From contig QNAH01000178.1 of assembly GCA_003641425.1 (NCBI GenBank), forward strand, positions 1-6,030: a stretch of DNA of 6,030 bases. Direction: 5' to 3'. The stretch is from Candidatus Zixiibacteriota bacterium. GTDB taxonomy: Bacteria; Zixibacteria; MSB-5A5; GN15; PGXB01. The first letter of the stretch is position 1, and each line of letters opens with the position of its first letter. The notes below the pieces were generated by a model. It ran no database searches. It worked only from the letters and a program-made list of their open reading frames with translations, and was not told the DNA's origin. The position numbers and the translations under genes were made by a program. Shown here piece by piece: positions 1 to 5,765 of the stretch.

Positions 1-104
1 ATTATTATATCTTAAAAATATTTCGTCAGGAATTCATTTTTATCTTTATTCTCGACTGTTCACGACCGATAACTATCAATGTGTAAAAAAATCATAAAAT
101 CAAA

Positions 105-112
105 GGAAGGAG
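105..112 (+). promoter_or_regulatory. Shine-Dalgarno site of the lipoprotein gene
   Basis: The purine run GGAAGGAG ends 5 bases before the ATG at 118. It decides the start: the in-frame upstream ATG at 79 has no such site and would put 13 charged residues ahead of an otherwise normal signal peptide. Confidence 0.85.
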
Positions 113-117
113 AAATT

Positions 118-1062
118 ATGAAGAGACTATTACTGCTTGGTACTGCCCTGATATTTGGCGCGGCCATATTTATCATGGCGGGTTGCAGTGATGACGATCC
201 GGCTTCGACCGAAAAAGTAACCGGCGATCCGAATGACCCGGCTTTTGAAGTGATCGGTGATATCGCCGGGCAGGGCAACTTTATGATGGATATGAATCTG
301 ATAAATATCTCGCTGGGACTTTATGAAAATATGTACGGCGATGCAGATAAGTCGGCTTTGAAACAATCAGCCGAAATGGTTCAAGATTTTGCCATAAACT
401 ATCTCGTGTATGACACTTCTAATTACTGGCATATATTCGAGTGCAGTGTCCTGGTGTATGATATCGAAGAGGATTATGACGGATATGAGTGGACATACGA
501 TACCACCTTCTTCAGCTATGCTGGAATTGATTCGCTGCGGTTCAGCAATAATGACGGCTACATGTACATCATGGATTCATCCACAAATGCCGCCAATATC
601 CGGGCGCATTTCCATGTTGATTTTGAGGGCGGGGATCAGTATGGTGAATTCGGGAATCATGGCCGGTTTGATCTTACCGAGCAGACAGAATACTCCTATA
701 CGGTCAGCGGAACATCGAATGACTCGATCATGATGTCCGGCTATACGGAAACGCAGGCCTTTTGCGAATTGCATATGTATTTTGATCAGACAATCACGGA
801 ACTCCTTATAGATGAAATTGTCGAGGCCGATGAAGGCTGTCCGCTGAGCGGCTCTGTCGACCTGGCCTTCAATGTCAGCCTGGAGTGCACCGGAGATAAT
901 CCGAGTGATTCTCTTGTAGTCGGAGGTAACTGGTGGGCCGATTTTGAATTCGATAACGGTTACCTGCACGCCGTCTACGAAGACGAGACCACCCGCTGGA
1001 CCATCAATGAACCATGCCGCGAGATGATTACCAGGCGCGGCTGGACAAGCGCTTTTAGATAA
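118..1062 (+). CDS. Secreted lipoprotein of unknown function
   Basis: This gene encodes a 314-aa predicted lipoprotein. The N-terminus is a clear type II signal peptide: basic MKR, a hydrophobic stretch (residues 4-19) and lipobox M20-A21-G22-C23, so C23 should be lipidated and become the mature N-terminus. Ser at +2 fits outer-membrane sorting if enterobacterial rules apply. An acidic linker (SDDDPASTE) follows. The rest is rich in Asp, Tyr, Phe, Gly and Thr with alternating hydrophobic/polar residues, suggesting a beta-rich secreted domain, and it has five further cysteines in the mature part. I recognise no catalytic motif or named family. The start at 118 is chosen for its strong ribosome site and fit to the signal peptide. 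The gene stands alone, and a stem-loop 20 bases after its stop probably ends the transcript. Its base composition is clearly more GC-rich than the genes right of the tRNA, so it is probably resident host DNA. Confidence 0.8.
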   Translation: MKRLLLLGTALIFGAAIFIMAGCSDDDPASTEKVTGDPNDPAFEVIGDIAGQGNFMMDMNLINISLGLYENMYGDADKSALKQSAEMVQDFAINYLVYDTSNYWHIFECSVLVYDIEEDYDGYEWTYDTTFFSYAGIDSLRFSNNDGYMYIMDSSTNAANIRAHFHVDFEGGDQYGEFGNHGRFDLTEQTEYSYTVSGTSNDSIMMSGYTETQAFCELHMYFDQTITELLIDEIVEADEGCPLSGSVDLAFNVSLECTGDNPSDSLVVGGNWWADFEFDNGYLHAVYEDETTRWTINEPCREMITRRGWTSAFR

Positions 1063-1081
1063 TCCGATTGGGTGATTTCAG

Positions 1082-1130
1082 GGATAATAAACAGGGCGTC
1101 CGCCGTGGCGAATGCCCTGTATTATTATCC
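1082..1130 (+). terminator. Long stem-loop, probable terminator after the lipoprotein gene
   Basis: GGATAATAAACAGGGC (1082-1097) pairs with GCCCTGTATTATTATCC (1114-1130) with one bulged base. The GC core ACAGGGC/GCCCTGT is flanked by an A-rich left arm and T-rich right arm, which suits rho-independent termination, possibly in both directions. The 16-base loop holds a small CGC/GCG pairing. No uninterrupted T run follows, so termination efficiency is uncertain. Confidence 0.55.
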
Positions 1131-1132
1131 TC

Positions 1133-1160
1133 TTGACAGATTGAAAATATCGGCTTTAAT
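1133..1160 (+). promoter_or_regulatory. Sigma70-type promoter of the tRNA-Ser gene
   Basis: A perfect TTGACA (1133-1138) and a TTTAAT (1155-1160) are separated by 16 bases. Transcription would start near 1167, about a dozen bases before the tRNA 5' end at 1180, as expected for a short tRNA leader. Confidence 0.6.
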
Positions 1161-1179
1161 TGGCGTATCGAATATCGAC

Positions 1180-1264
1180 GGAGGAGTGGCTGAGTGGTCG
1201 AAAGCGGCGGTCTTGAAAACCGTTGTACCGCAAGGTACCGTGGGTTCGAATCCTACCTCCTCCG
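1180..1264 (+). tRNA. tRNA-Ser (anticodon UGA)
   Basis: This is an 85-base class II tRNA. The acceptor stem GGAGGAG (1180-1186) pairs perfectly with CTCCTCC (1257-1263), with G1264 as discriminator. The anticodon stem GCGGT/ACCGT (one G-T pair) closes the loop CTTGAAA, giving anticodon TGA at 1214-1216. The long variable arm GTACC-GCAA-GGTAC (1225-1238) is the signature of tRNA-Ser. The T-arm is GTGGG-TTCGAAT-CCTAC. The 3' CCA is not encoded. It reads UCA and wobble-related serine codons. The integrase begins 113 bases downstream, so the 3' end of this gene is the likely attachment site of the element to the right; the tRNA itself is intact. Confidence 0.97.
1240..1264 (+). other. Candidate attachment site (att) at the tRNA-Ser 3' end
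   Basis: Tyrosine integrases of genomic islands often recombine in the T-arm and 3' end of a tRNA gene and leave it intact. The integrase follows directly and base composition drops after this point. I searched the rest of the window by eye for a second copy of the T-arm/acceptor sequence on both strands and saw none, so exact limits cannot be set and the partner site should lie beyond base 6030. Confidence 0.5.
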
Positions 1265-1296
1265 TATATTATTTTATCCCCAATATAACTAATTAC

Positions 1297-1326
1297 TTGA
1301 CAACAAGTTAAATTGTTGTATATTAT
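1297..1326 (+). promoter_or_regulatory. Promoter of the integrase gene
   Basis: TTGACA (1297-1302) lies 18 bases before TATTAT (1321-1326); TATATT (1319-1324) at 16 bases is an alternative -10. This leaves about 45 bases of leader before the integrase ATG. Confidence 0.6.
1300..1319. promoter_or_regulatory. Inverted repeat overlapping the integrase promoter, candidate operator
   Basis: ACAACAA (1300-1306) and TTGTTGT (1313-1319) form a perfect 7-base inverted repeat with a 6-base spacer. It covers the end of the -35 box and the promoter spacer, so a bound protein would block RNA polymerase. The regulator is unknown; the HTH protein at 2514-2714 or the integrase itself are possible ligands. 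Confidence 0.4.
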
Positions 1327-1377
1327 AAGCGGAAAGTGCTTGTGTCCGTTTTTGTGCCACCTTGAGGATCGTAGGAT

Positions 1378-2478
1378 ATGGCGAGAATTTACAAAAGAAA
1401 CAGGGTTTGGTATTTAGATATTCGTCACAAAGGTAAGCGAATTAGAAAAAAAGTTGGCAAATCAAGGAAAATTGCTGAACTTGCCCTGAAAGATACTGAA
1501 ATTAAAATTGCCAGAGATGAATATGGCTTTACAAAGAAAGATATAAAAATTGAGGAATTAATTGACCGCTTCTTAGACTATAATAAAACAAATAACAGGG
1601 ATAGCACAACCAAACGTTATATCGCTATTATGAATCATCTCCAAGAATTCATAAAGGAAAAACGTCCAGAAATAAATTATCTATCTCAACTTTCTGATGA
1701 AATAATTGAAGAATACAAATCCTTTAGAAAAAACAGCTGGGTTAACCCAAACGGTCAAATGGTTAAATCAAAGAAAGAAATCAAAGAATATACTCGTAAA
1801 GGCGCAAGATCGCGGACAATTAATTTAGAAGTTGACGGAATTAAGACTATGCTAAATCTTGCCGTGCGATGGCAGTATCTCGTTAAAAATCCTTTGACAT
1901 CAGTTAAATCCTTAAAAGAGGATGACCGAAAGCCAATCAGGTTTTTGTCAGAAAATGAATGCAAAAAGTTTCTTGAAGCATGCCCGAAAACTTTCCACCC
2001 AATTTTTTTCACCCTACTACATACTGGGATGAGAAAGGCAGAGATAGAAAATTTACAGTGGCAGGATATCGATTTGAAAAATAGAAAAATCCTTATTCGC
2101 CGTAAACCCGATTGGAATCCTAAAACAAGTGAACGAGAGATTCCCTTAAGCGATGCATTGTATAAAGTATTATCAAATTATAGAAAGAGGAAGGGGAATC
2201 CTCCTAAAAAAGAATACGCCTTTAATTTAAAGAACTCCGGGCACTCTCATAATATTCTTAGGAGGGTATTAATCAAAACAGCCAAAAGAGCAGAGATTGA
2301 GAATTTTACCAAAGTACATACTCTAAGACATACATTTGCTAGTCATTTGGTAGTTAAAGGAATAGATCTGCCGACGGTTGGAAAACTTTTGGGTCACACA
2401 GATATTCAAACTACGATGGTTTATGCACATTTGGCTCCCAATCATCTTGTAGATGCCGTTAATAAAATCACATATTAA
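1378..2478 (+). CDS. int: Tyrosine recombinase / integrase
   Basis: This 366-aa enzyme would integrate and excise the element by site-specific strand exchange through a 3'-phosphotyrosyl intermediate. The N-terminus (about 1-50, 'YKRNRVWYLDIRHKGKR') resembles an arm-type DNA-binding domain, residues about 55-170 are the helical core-binding domain, and about 190-366 the catalytic domain. All catalytic residues are visible: R219 in GMRKAEI, K249 in the beta-hairpin before REIPL, H314-x-x-R317 in HTLRHTFASH, H340 in LLGHTDIQTT, and the nucleophile Y349. Length is typical of island integrases. GAGG at 1364-1367 is the ribosome site, 10 bases before the ATG. It is transcribed away from the tRNA-Ser 3' end and ends 35 bases from the convergent minus-strand gene run. 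The exact integrase subfamily is not assigned. It appears full length and active. Confidence 0.95.
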   Translation: MARIYKRNRVWYLDIRHKGKRIRKKVGKSRKIAELALKDTEIKIARDEYGFTKKDIKIEELIDRFLDYNKTNNRDSTTKRYIAIMNHLQEFIKEKRPEINYLSQLSDEIIEEYKSFRKNSWVNPNGQMVKSKKEIKEYTRKGARSRTINLEVDGIKTMLNLAVRWQYLVKNPLTSVKSLKEDDRKPIRFLSENECKKFLEACPKTFHPIFFTLLHTGMRKAEIENLQWQDIDLKNRKILIRRKPDWNPKTSEREIPLSDALYKVLSNYRKRKGNPPKKEYAFNLKNSGHSHNILRRVLIKTAKRAEIENFTKVHTLRHTFASHLVVKGIDLPTVGKLLGHTDIQTTMVYAHLAPNHLVDAVNKITY

Positions 2479-2513
2479 TTATTTATTACGTAGCCTAACG
2501 AAGAATCTCTTCT

Positions 2514-2714
2514 CTAATGCCTGATCCTTTGTGAAACCCTGCCTTTACTTTCCTTCCTTTCAAGCCATTTATATATCGAACTTCGTCTAAATCGTAAAAG
2601 ACGACCCATTTTGACGGTTGGAACATACCCGATATGTGTCCAGTAATACACTGTAGATAACTTTACTCCGAGTTCAACTGCCAGCTCTTTTGCCGTGAGT
2701 AATTTCTCGTCCAT
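2514..2714 (-). CDS. Small HTH DNA-binding protein, excisionase/MerR-like fold
   Basis: This 66-aa protein has the winged-helix pattern of the excisionase/HTH_17 family: 'LTAKELAVELGV' (residues 6-17) as first helix and turn, 'STVYYW' as recognition helix, and 'VKMGRLLRFRRSSIYKWLE' as wing and final helix, followed by a basic tail. In mobile elements such proteins either direct the integrase toward excision or repress promoters; which applies here is not visible. It is the last gene of the minus-strand run: its start is 9 bases after the stop of the primase-like gene, and its ribosome site GAGG (2722-2725) overlaps that stop, so the two are probably translated together. Its 3' end faces the integrase stop 35 bases away. 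I leave the symbol empty because excisionase activity cannot be read from the fold. Confidence 0.85.
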   Translation of the reverse strand: MDEKLLTAKELAVELGVKLSTVYYWTHIGYVPTVKMGRLLRFRRSSIYKWLERKESKGRVSQRIRH

Positions 2715-2723
2715 ACTTATACC

Positions 2724-3746
2724 TCACAACTGGAACTGGTTCAGGGTCCCAAAAAATCCGGTTACATCATAATTGTTTGGCAAGTAGATTTTTTCTGCGT
2801 CAATCTGATTGTAGCGAAGGCGCTGGACCAATTCCACCGCCTTAGCCTGACCAGTTACATCCGCACGAAAGGCAATTTTGACCTGAATGCCATATAAAAG
2901 ATTGATCCATGAATTTTTAAAACCATTAACACCACTAACTCCGATTGCCGGAATTCCTCTTTCCTCTAATGTGGCTACATCAAGTATATTGGAACAAACA
3001 AACACCGTTTTTGGTCTTGCCTTAAGTATGTCTACATTGAATGGATAAGGAATTTGCCTGGCTATGCACATCTCCCTTGGACGAGCAAGACTATTTATTG
3101 AATATCCTTGGAAATAAATCGGTTTTTGATCAAAAAAGAATGTCCAAATTAACTTATGCCTTCTCCAAAATGGAAGCTCTTTATCGTTGATTAGACCGCT
3201 CTTAATCAACTTTTCTTTCGGAAAATTGGTTAGCAACGCCTCAATTAGTTCACGCTGTCTTCTAACATATCTAATACTCAAACTATCGATTGTTTCTTGA
3301 GAGATGCCTTTACTCTTTAACCATTTCTTAGCATCCTCCGTTGGCTCTGAACAGTTATCGAAGAAAAACTGATCAACATCAGCGAATTCCTTAGGATCGG
3401 CCGAGAAATTGATAGCCTGTTCAATATTGCGCTTTTTCCCAGAGGAATCACCGTCCTCAGGATTGATACCAGCTCTATCCGCCAAAAAGGTTACGGCGCT
3501 ATAAAAATTGATGTCACGTGATATCATAACAAACTTAATTACATCACCTCGAACATCTCTACACACCGGACACCAAAAACTATTTTTCTCTATGTTGAAA
3601 AATAATGATGCATCCGAATCCGTTTTGCTATGGTTCTTATATTGAAAGCATCGCATACGATAGTTATCAACATTGTAACCGAACTCTCGAGCAACTTCAA
3701 TAATACTATTTTTTGCCTTGATTTGATTTAGATCGAATTTTGGCAT
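2724..3746 (-). CDS. DnaG-like protein with CHC2 zinc finger and degenerate TOPRIM domain
   Basis: This 340-aa protein has the architecture of a bacterial primase without the C-terminal helicase-binding domain. Zinc ligands C33-x5-H39-x19-C59-x2-C62 are followed by 'RGDVIKFVM', as in CHC2 fingers (usual spacing C-x2-H, so a short insertion). Residues 142-160 (WLKSKGISQETIDSLSIRY) match the start of the primase core. The TOPRIM part spans about 246-332, but the catalytic Glu of the 'EG' motif is replaced (S252-N253 in FVCSNILDV) and the DxD motif reads R294-A-D296, keeping only the second Asp. Primer synthesis is therefore doubtful; nucleic-acid binding is more likely. I start at 3746 rather than an ATG at 3821, because AGGAG lies 7 bases upstream and the sequence before it lacks family resemblance. 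It overlaps the E1-like gene by 41 bases. Confidence 0.8.
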   Translation of the reverse strand: MPKFDLNQIKAKNSIIEVAREFGYNVDNYRMRCFQYKNHSKTDSDASLFFNIEKNSFWCPVCRDVRGDVIKFVMISRDINFYSAVTFLADRAGINPEDGDSSGKKRNIEQAINFSADPKEFADVDQFFFDNCSEPTEDAKKWLKSKGISQETIDSLSIRYVRRQRELIEALLTNFPKEKLIKSGLINDKELPFWRRHKLIWTFFFDQKPIYFQGYSINSLARPREMCIARQIPYPFNVDILKARPKTVFVCSNILDVATLEERGIPAIGVSGVNGFKNSWINLLYGIQVKIAFRADVTGQAKAVELVQRLRYNQIDAEKIYLPNNYDVTGFFGTLNQFQL

Positions 3747-4749
3747 TTGATCTCTCCTTTTTATCAGAGAGTTTGGAATTGCAATAGACTTTTGAGTCTG
3801 ATCGAGTCTTAGTTTTATCAATATCCTTCAAAAGAAAATCTACTTTGTCACCGCCAAAAACAATACCGTTGCTACCACAAATAGGACAATTATTGGGCTT
3901 CCGTTTTTTTTCAGTCCAGATATAGGTATTGAAATTCAATGCATCAATTGCTAAAACATCGAAGTTTAAATCTTCACCCGCAACTGAACGCATCAAGATC
4001 CAAACCGCCCAGGAGGCAGTCATCATGTTCAGTGCGTAAACTTGTGGATCAGGAATGTCCGCTCCACGTACATATCCTAAATCCTGTTGTCGTTTATATT
4101 CTTCATCATCCATAAATTCAGCCATAGCATCGCTTAGATTATAAAGTTCTGAGCAAACTAAGCAAAAACCTGAATCAGGCATAATTCTTATTATTTGACC
4201 ACCTGAACTTCGAAGTCCGGTTTTTCCAACAGAAGCACCGGTTCCTAAATCCAGCATGGGAATCCCATGTGCAAGACAAAGCTGGTTTGCTGCCAACCGG
4301 ACAGCAACCGAATCCGCTGTTACAAAAAGGTAATCACATTCTTTGAACTTTTCTTGGTTCTGCAGTTCAAGAAAATTCCCGTTTATTGAAACAAACTCTT
4401 GTTCACGATTAAATTTACGAACGAGCCGGGATGCAAGAGTAGATTTGGGAGTTTCCTTTTTGGCGTCATGTATAGTTGAACCAGTGAATCGGTTCAAATT
4501 ACTTTTTGAAATGTGATCGAATTCAATCCATGTAAGTTTGCGAGGGAATAATCTCATCAATAATTCGGTGGTTAATATCCCCAAGCCGCCAACTGCGACG
4601 ATGCCAATATTGAGGGAAGAAAGGCGATTTTGCATTTCTTCGCCAAAAACAAGGATATGACGGTCACAGAATTCCTTATTATAATTCGATGTTCCCTCAT
4701 CACAATTTGAATGTCTAGATTTGCTGTTTTGGCAAGTAATTTTTCTCAT
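3706..4749 (-). CDS. E1/ThiF-like adenylating enzyme
   Basis: This 347-aa protein belongs to the E1/ThiF/MoeB fold, which uses ATP to adenylate the C-terminus of a ubiquitin-like protein or peptide. The nucleotide-binding loop is A52-V-G-G-L-G57 (first Gly of GxGGxG is Ala), followed by the acidic residue D78 and N84-L-N-R87, which supplies the adenylation Arg. D146 in VTADSVAVR matches the conserved Asp of the family. C196-x2-C199 and C288-x2-C291 form the structural zinc site. No cysteine occurs between residues 200 and 287, where ThiF/MoeB/E1 carry their catalytic Cys, so it may only adenylate. The C-terminal 50 residues are Lys/Ser-rich and look disordered. The start at 4749 is the only ATG that keeps the conserved pre-loop segment (residues 23-47); its ribosome site is weak and it begins 9 bases after the JAB gene, suggesting coupling. 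Confidence 0.9.
   Translation of the reverse strand: MRKITCQNSKSRHSNCDEGTSNYNKEFCDRHILVFGEEMQNRLSSLNIGIVAVGGLGILTTELLMRLFPRKLTWIEFDHISKSNLNRFTGSTIHDAKKETPKSTLASRLVRKFNREQEFVSINGNFLELQNQEKFKECDYLFVTADSVAVRLAANQLCLAHGIPMLDLGTGASVGKTGLRSSGGQIIRIMPDSGFCLVCSELYNLSDAMAEFMDDEEYKRQQDLGYVRGADIPDPQVYALNMMTASWAVWILMRSVAGEDLNFDVLAIDALNFNTYIWTEKKRKPNNCPICGSNGIVFGGDKVDFLLKDIDKTKTRSDSKVYCNSKLSDKKERSNAKIRSKSNQGKK
3754..3758 (-). promoter_or_regulatory. Shine-Dalgarno site that sets the start of the primase-like gene
   Basis: On the minus strand AGGAG (within AAAAAGGAGAGATC) precedes the ATG at 3746 by 7 bases. It lies inside the 3' end of the E1-like gene, so ribosomes finishing that gene pass directly over it, suggesting coupled translation. 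Confidence 0.75.
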
Positions 4750-4758
4750 AATAAAACT

Positions 4759-5238
4759 CTAAATTACGATTATGTTTGAAATGGGTGTCATTTCTTTTGA
4801 TTCCAAGTCCCAATATCTAGCCGAGGCGATATTTATATCATTGCCGAATACGATGAATGCAATGGCCGTATTAGGTACATATTGTTCAAGATATGGAATT
4901 TTCGTTTTTATTGCTTCTCTATCATCAATTGGACTAAATTCTACTGAGTTTGACCAAGGATGAGTATGAATATCAAGAAGATGAAGATATTCTGATTCAC
5001 ATAGGGAATGACACGATTCTGTGAATTCAGGTTTAAAACTAATGGCGCTGGAGGATCTGGCCAAGAAATCGTTTTCCTTAGGAATTTTCAACTTACTGAT
5101 TAGCAATTTAACCTTATTGTTCCCTTCTGATTTGTTAAAAAATGCCATCGCACCCGATTCTAGGTTGCGATTTTTATAGAGATGTTCATTTAAGACATCA
5201 AAATCGCTTTTTTTAATTATAACCGAAATCGATTTCAT
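4759..5238 (-). CDS. JAB/JAMM-family metalloprotease (deubiquitinase-like)
   Basis: This 159-aa protein is a single-domain prokaryotic JAB (Mov34/MPN) peptidase. The JAMM zinc motif is complete: E27 in LESGAMAFF, H91-T-H93 in DIHTHPWS, then S102-P-I-D105. The spacing between H93 and S102 is 8 residues, one more than the usual 7. Such enzymes, next to bacterial E1 and E2 homologues, trim the C-terminus of a modifier precursor or cleave it off its target by hydrolysing an (iso)peptide bond. No signal peptide or membrane segment is present, so it should be cytoplasmic. It starts 2 bases after the stop of the E2-like gene and the E1-like gene starts 9 bases after its stop, placing all three in one transcript. 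Its own ribosome site is poor (AAGGGA 14 bases upstream), so translational coupling is likely. Confidence 0.9.
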   Translation of the reverse strand: MKSISVIIKKSDFDVLNEHLYKNRNLESGAMAFFNKSEGNNKVKLLISKLKIPKENDFLARSSSAISFKPEFTESCHSLCESEYLHLLDIHTHPWSNSVEFSPIDDREAIKTKIPYLEQYVPNTAIAFIVFGNDINIASARYWDLESKEMTPISNIIVI

Positions 5239-5240
5239 AA

Positions 5241-5675
5241 TTATTTTGTATCCCTTGCGGCTTTAAACATTGCATCATGAAGCATATCGAGAACATTTAC
5301 CAAATTTGTGCCCTCCCTTACGATCATACTCGGCTTCCATCCATTCTTTATATGGAATGAATATCGAGCCCAACCTTTTGAATAAAGGTCGTTAAAATAA
5401 TCTCTTTCAAAATAGTGCTCCGGAATTTTTCCCCTTACTGTCCGAAGGCCTAAGTCCAAATAGAATTTGTCCGGAGGAATTACTAAACCTCTACCTCTTG
5501 TCGGAAAAACTATTTTCAATCGAGAGTATAATTGCCTCCAGTAGGGAGGTAATTCAAAGTTCTTGATAACAATTGATTGCCAGTTAATGTCATCAAGTAA
5601 AATATTTTTCGCACCAAATATTTCGGCCAACAAGAATGAATTATTAATTAGCCAAAGCGAAAACTGATTATTCAT
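5241..5675 (-). CDS. Putative E2-like (ubiquitin-conjugating fold) protein lacking cysteine
   Basis: This 144-aa protein sits where bacterial conjugation cassettes carry their E2, directly before JAB and E1. The sequence shows weak but ordered E2-like features: strand-like 'LKIVFP' (53-58), the P67-P68-D-K-F71 segment reminiscent of the 'P..PP..F' element, 'WARYSFHI' (102-109) where the active-site region would fall, 'W113-K-P115', and a C-terminal helix (123-141). This pattern is closest in my memory to the prokaryotic E2 family E, but I cannot confirm that. It contains no cysteine at all, so it cannot form the classical thioester; S106, H108 or other residues would have to serve, or it is a non-catalytic scaffold. 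The ribosome site AGG at 5684-5686 is 8 bases before the ATG. If the E2 reading is wrong, it is an unrecognised cassette protein. Confidence 0.5.
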   Translation of the reverse strand: MNNQFSLWLINNSFLLAEIFGAKNILLDDINWQSIVIKNFELPPYWRQLYSRLKIVFPTRGRGLVIPPDKFYLDLGLRTVRGKIPEHYFERDYFNDLYSKGWARYSFHIKNGWKPSMIVREGTNLVNVLDMLHDAMFKAARDTK

Positions 5676-5705
5676 AATAGTAACCTGTGAAATTATTATT
5701 TTCAG

Positions 5706-5735
5706 TAATGGGAGTGATTATCACCACCCCCATTA
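5706..5735 (-). promoter_or_regulatory. Stem-loop between the small gene and the E2-like gene
   Basis: In plus-strand coordinates TAATGGG (5706-5712) pairs with CCCATTA (5729-5735), and GTGAT (5714-5718) with ATCAC (5720-5724), with an asymmetric internal bulge. It lies in the only sizeable gap (90 bases) of the minus-strand gene run. In the minus direction no clean T run follows, so it is more likely an attenuator, a processing site or an mRNA stabiliser for the first gene than a full terminator. The T-rich flank (ATTATTTTC) lies on the plus-strand side. Confidence 0.45.
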
Positions 5736-5765
5736 TTTTCATGCTATCGACAAGCAATCAACATA

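Noticed and set aside
1..104. Promoter for the lipoprotein gene
   Set aside because: The AT-rich leader offers several poor -10/-35 combinations but none with acceptable boxes and spacing.
79..117. Longer lipoprotein start at ATG 79
   Set aside because: It would add 13 mostly charged residues before the signal peptide and has no ribosome site; ATG 118 has both.
577..969. Long minus-strand open frame inside the lipoprotein gene
   Set aside because: It is antisense to a well-supported gene, lacks a ribosome site and shows no domain; a coding shadow.
1072..1311. Open frame across the stem-loop and tRNA
   Set aside because: It runs through the terminator-like hairpin and the whole tRNA gene, with no ribosome site or family resemblance.
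2479..2513. Terminator between the convergent integrase and HTH genes
   Set aside because: Only a weak 5-base pairing (GAAGA/TCTTC) without a GC core or T run is visible.
3747..3821. Longer start of the primase-like gene at 3821
   Set aside because: It would overlap the E1-like gene by 116 bases with no good ribosome site, while ATG 3746 has AGGAG at ideal spacing and begins the conserved domain.
5521..5560. Match to the tRNA 3' end as second att site (CTCC/GGAGG around 5535-5550)
   Set aside because: Only short GGAGG-type similarity; no extended identity with 1240-1264 was found on either strand.
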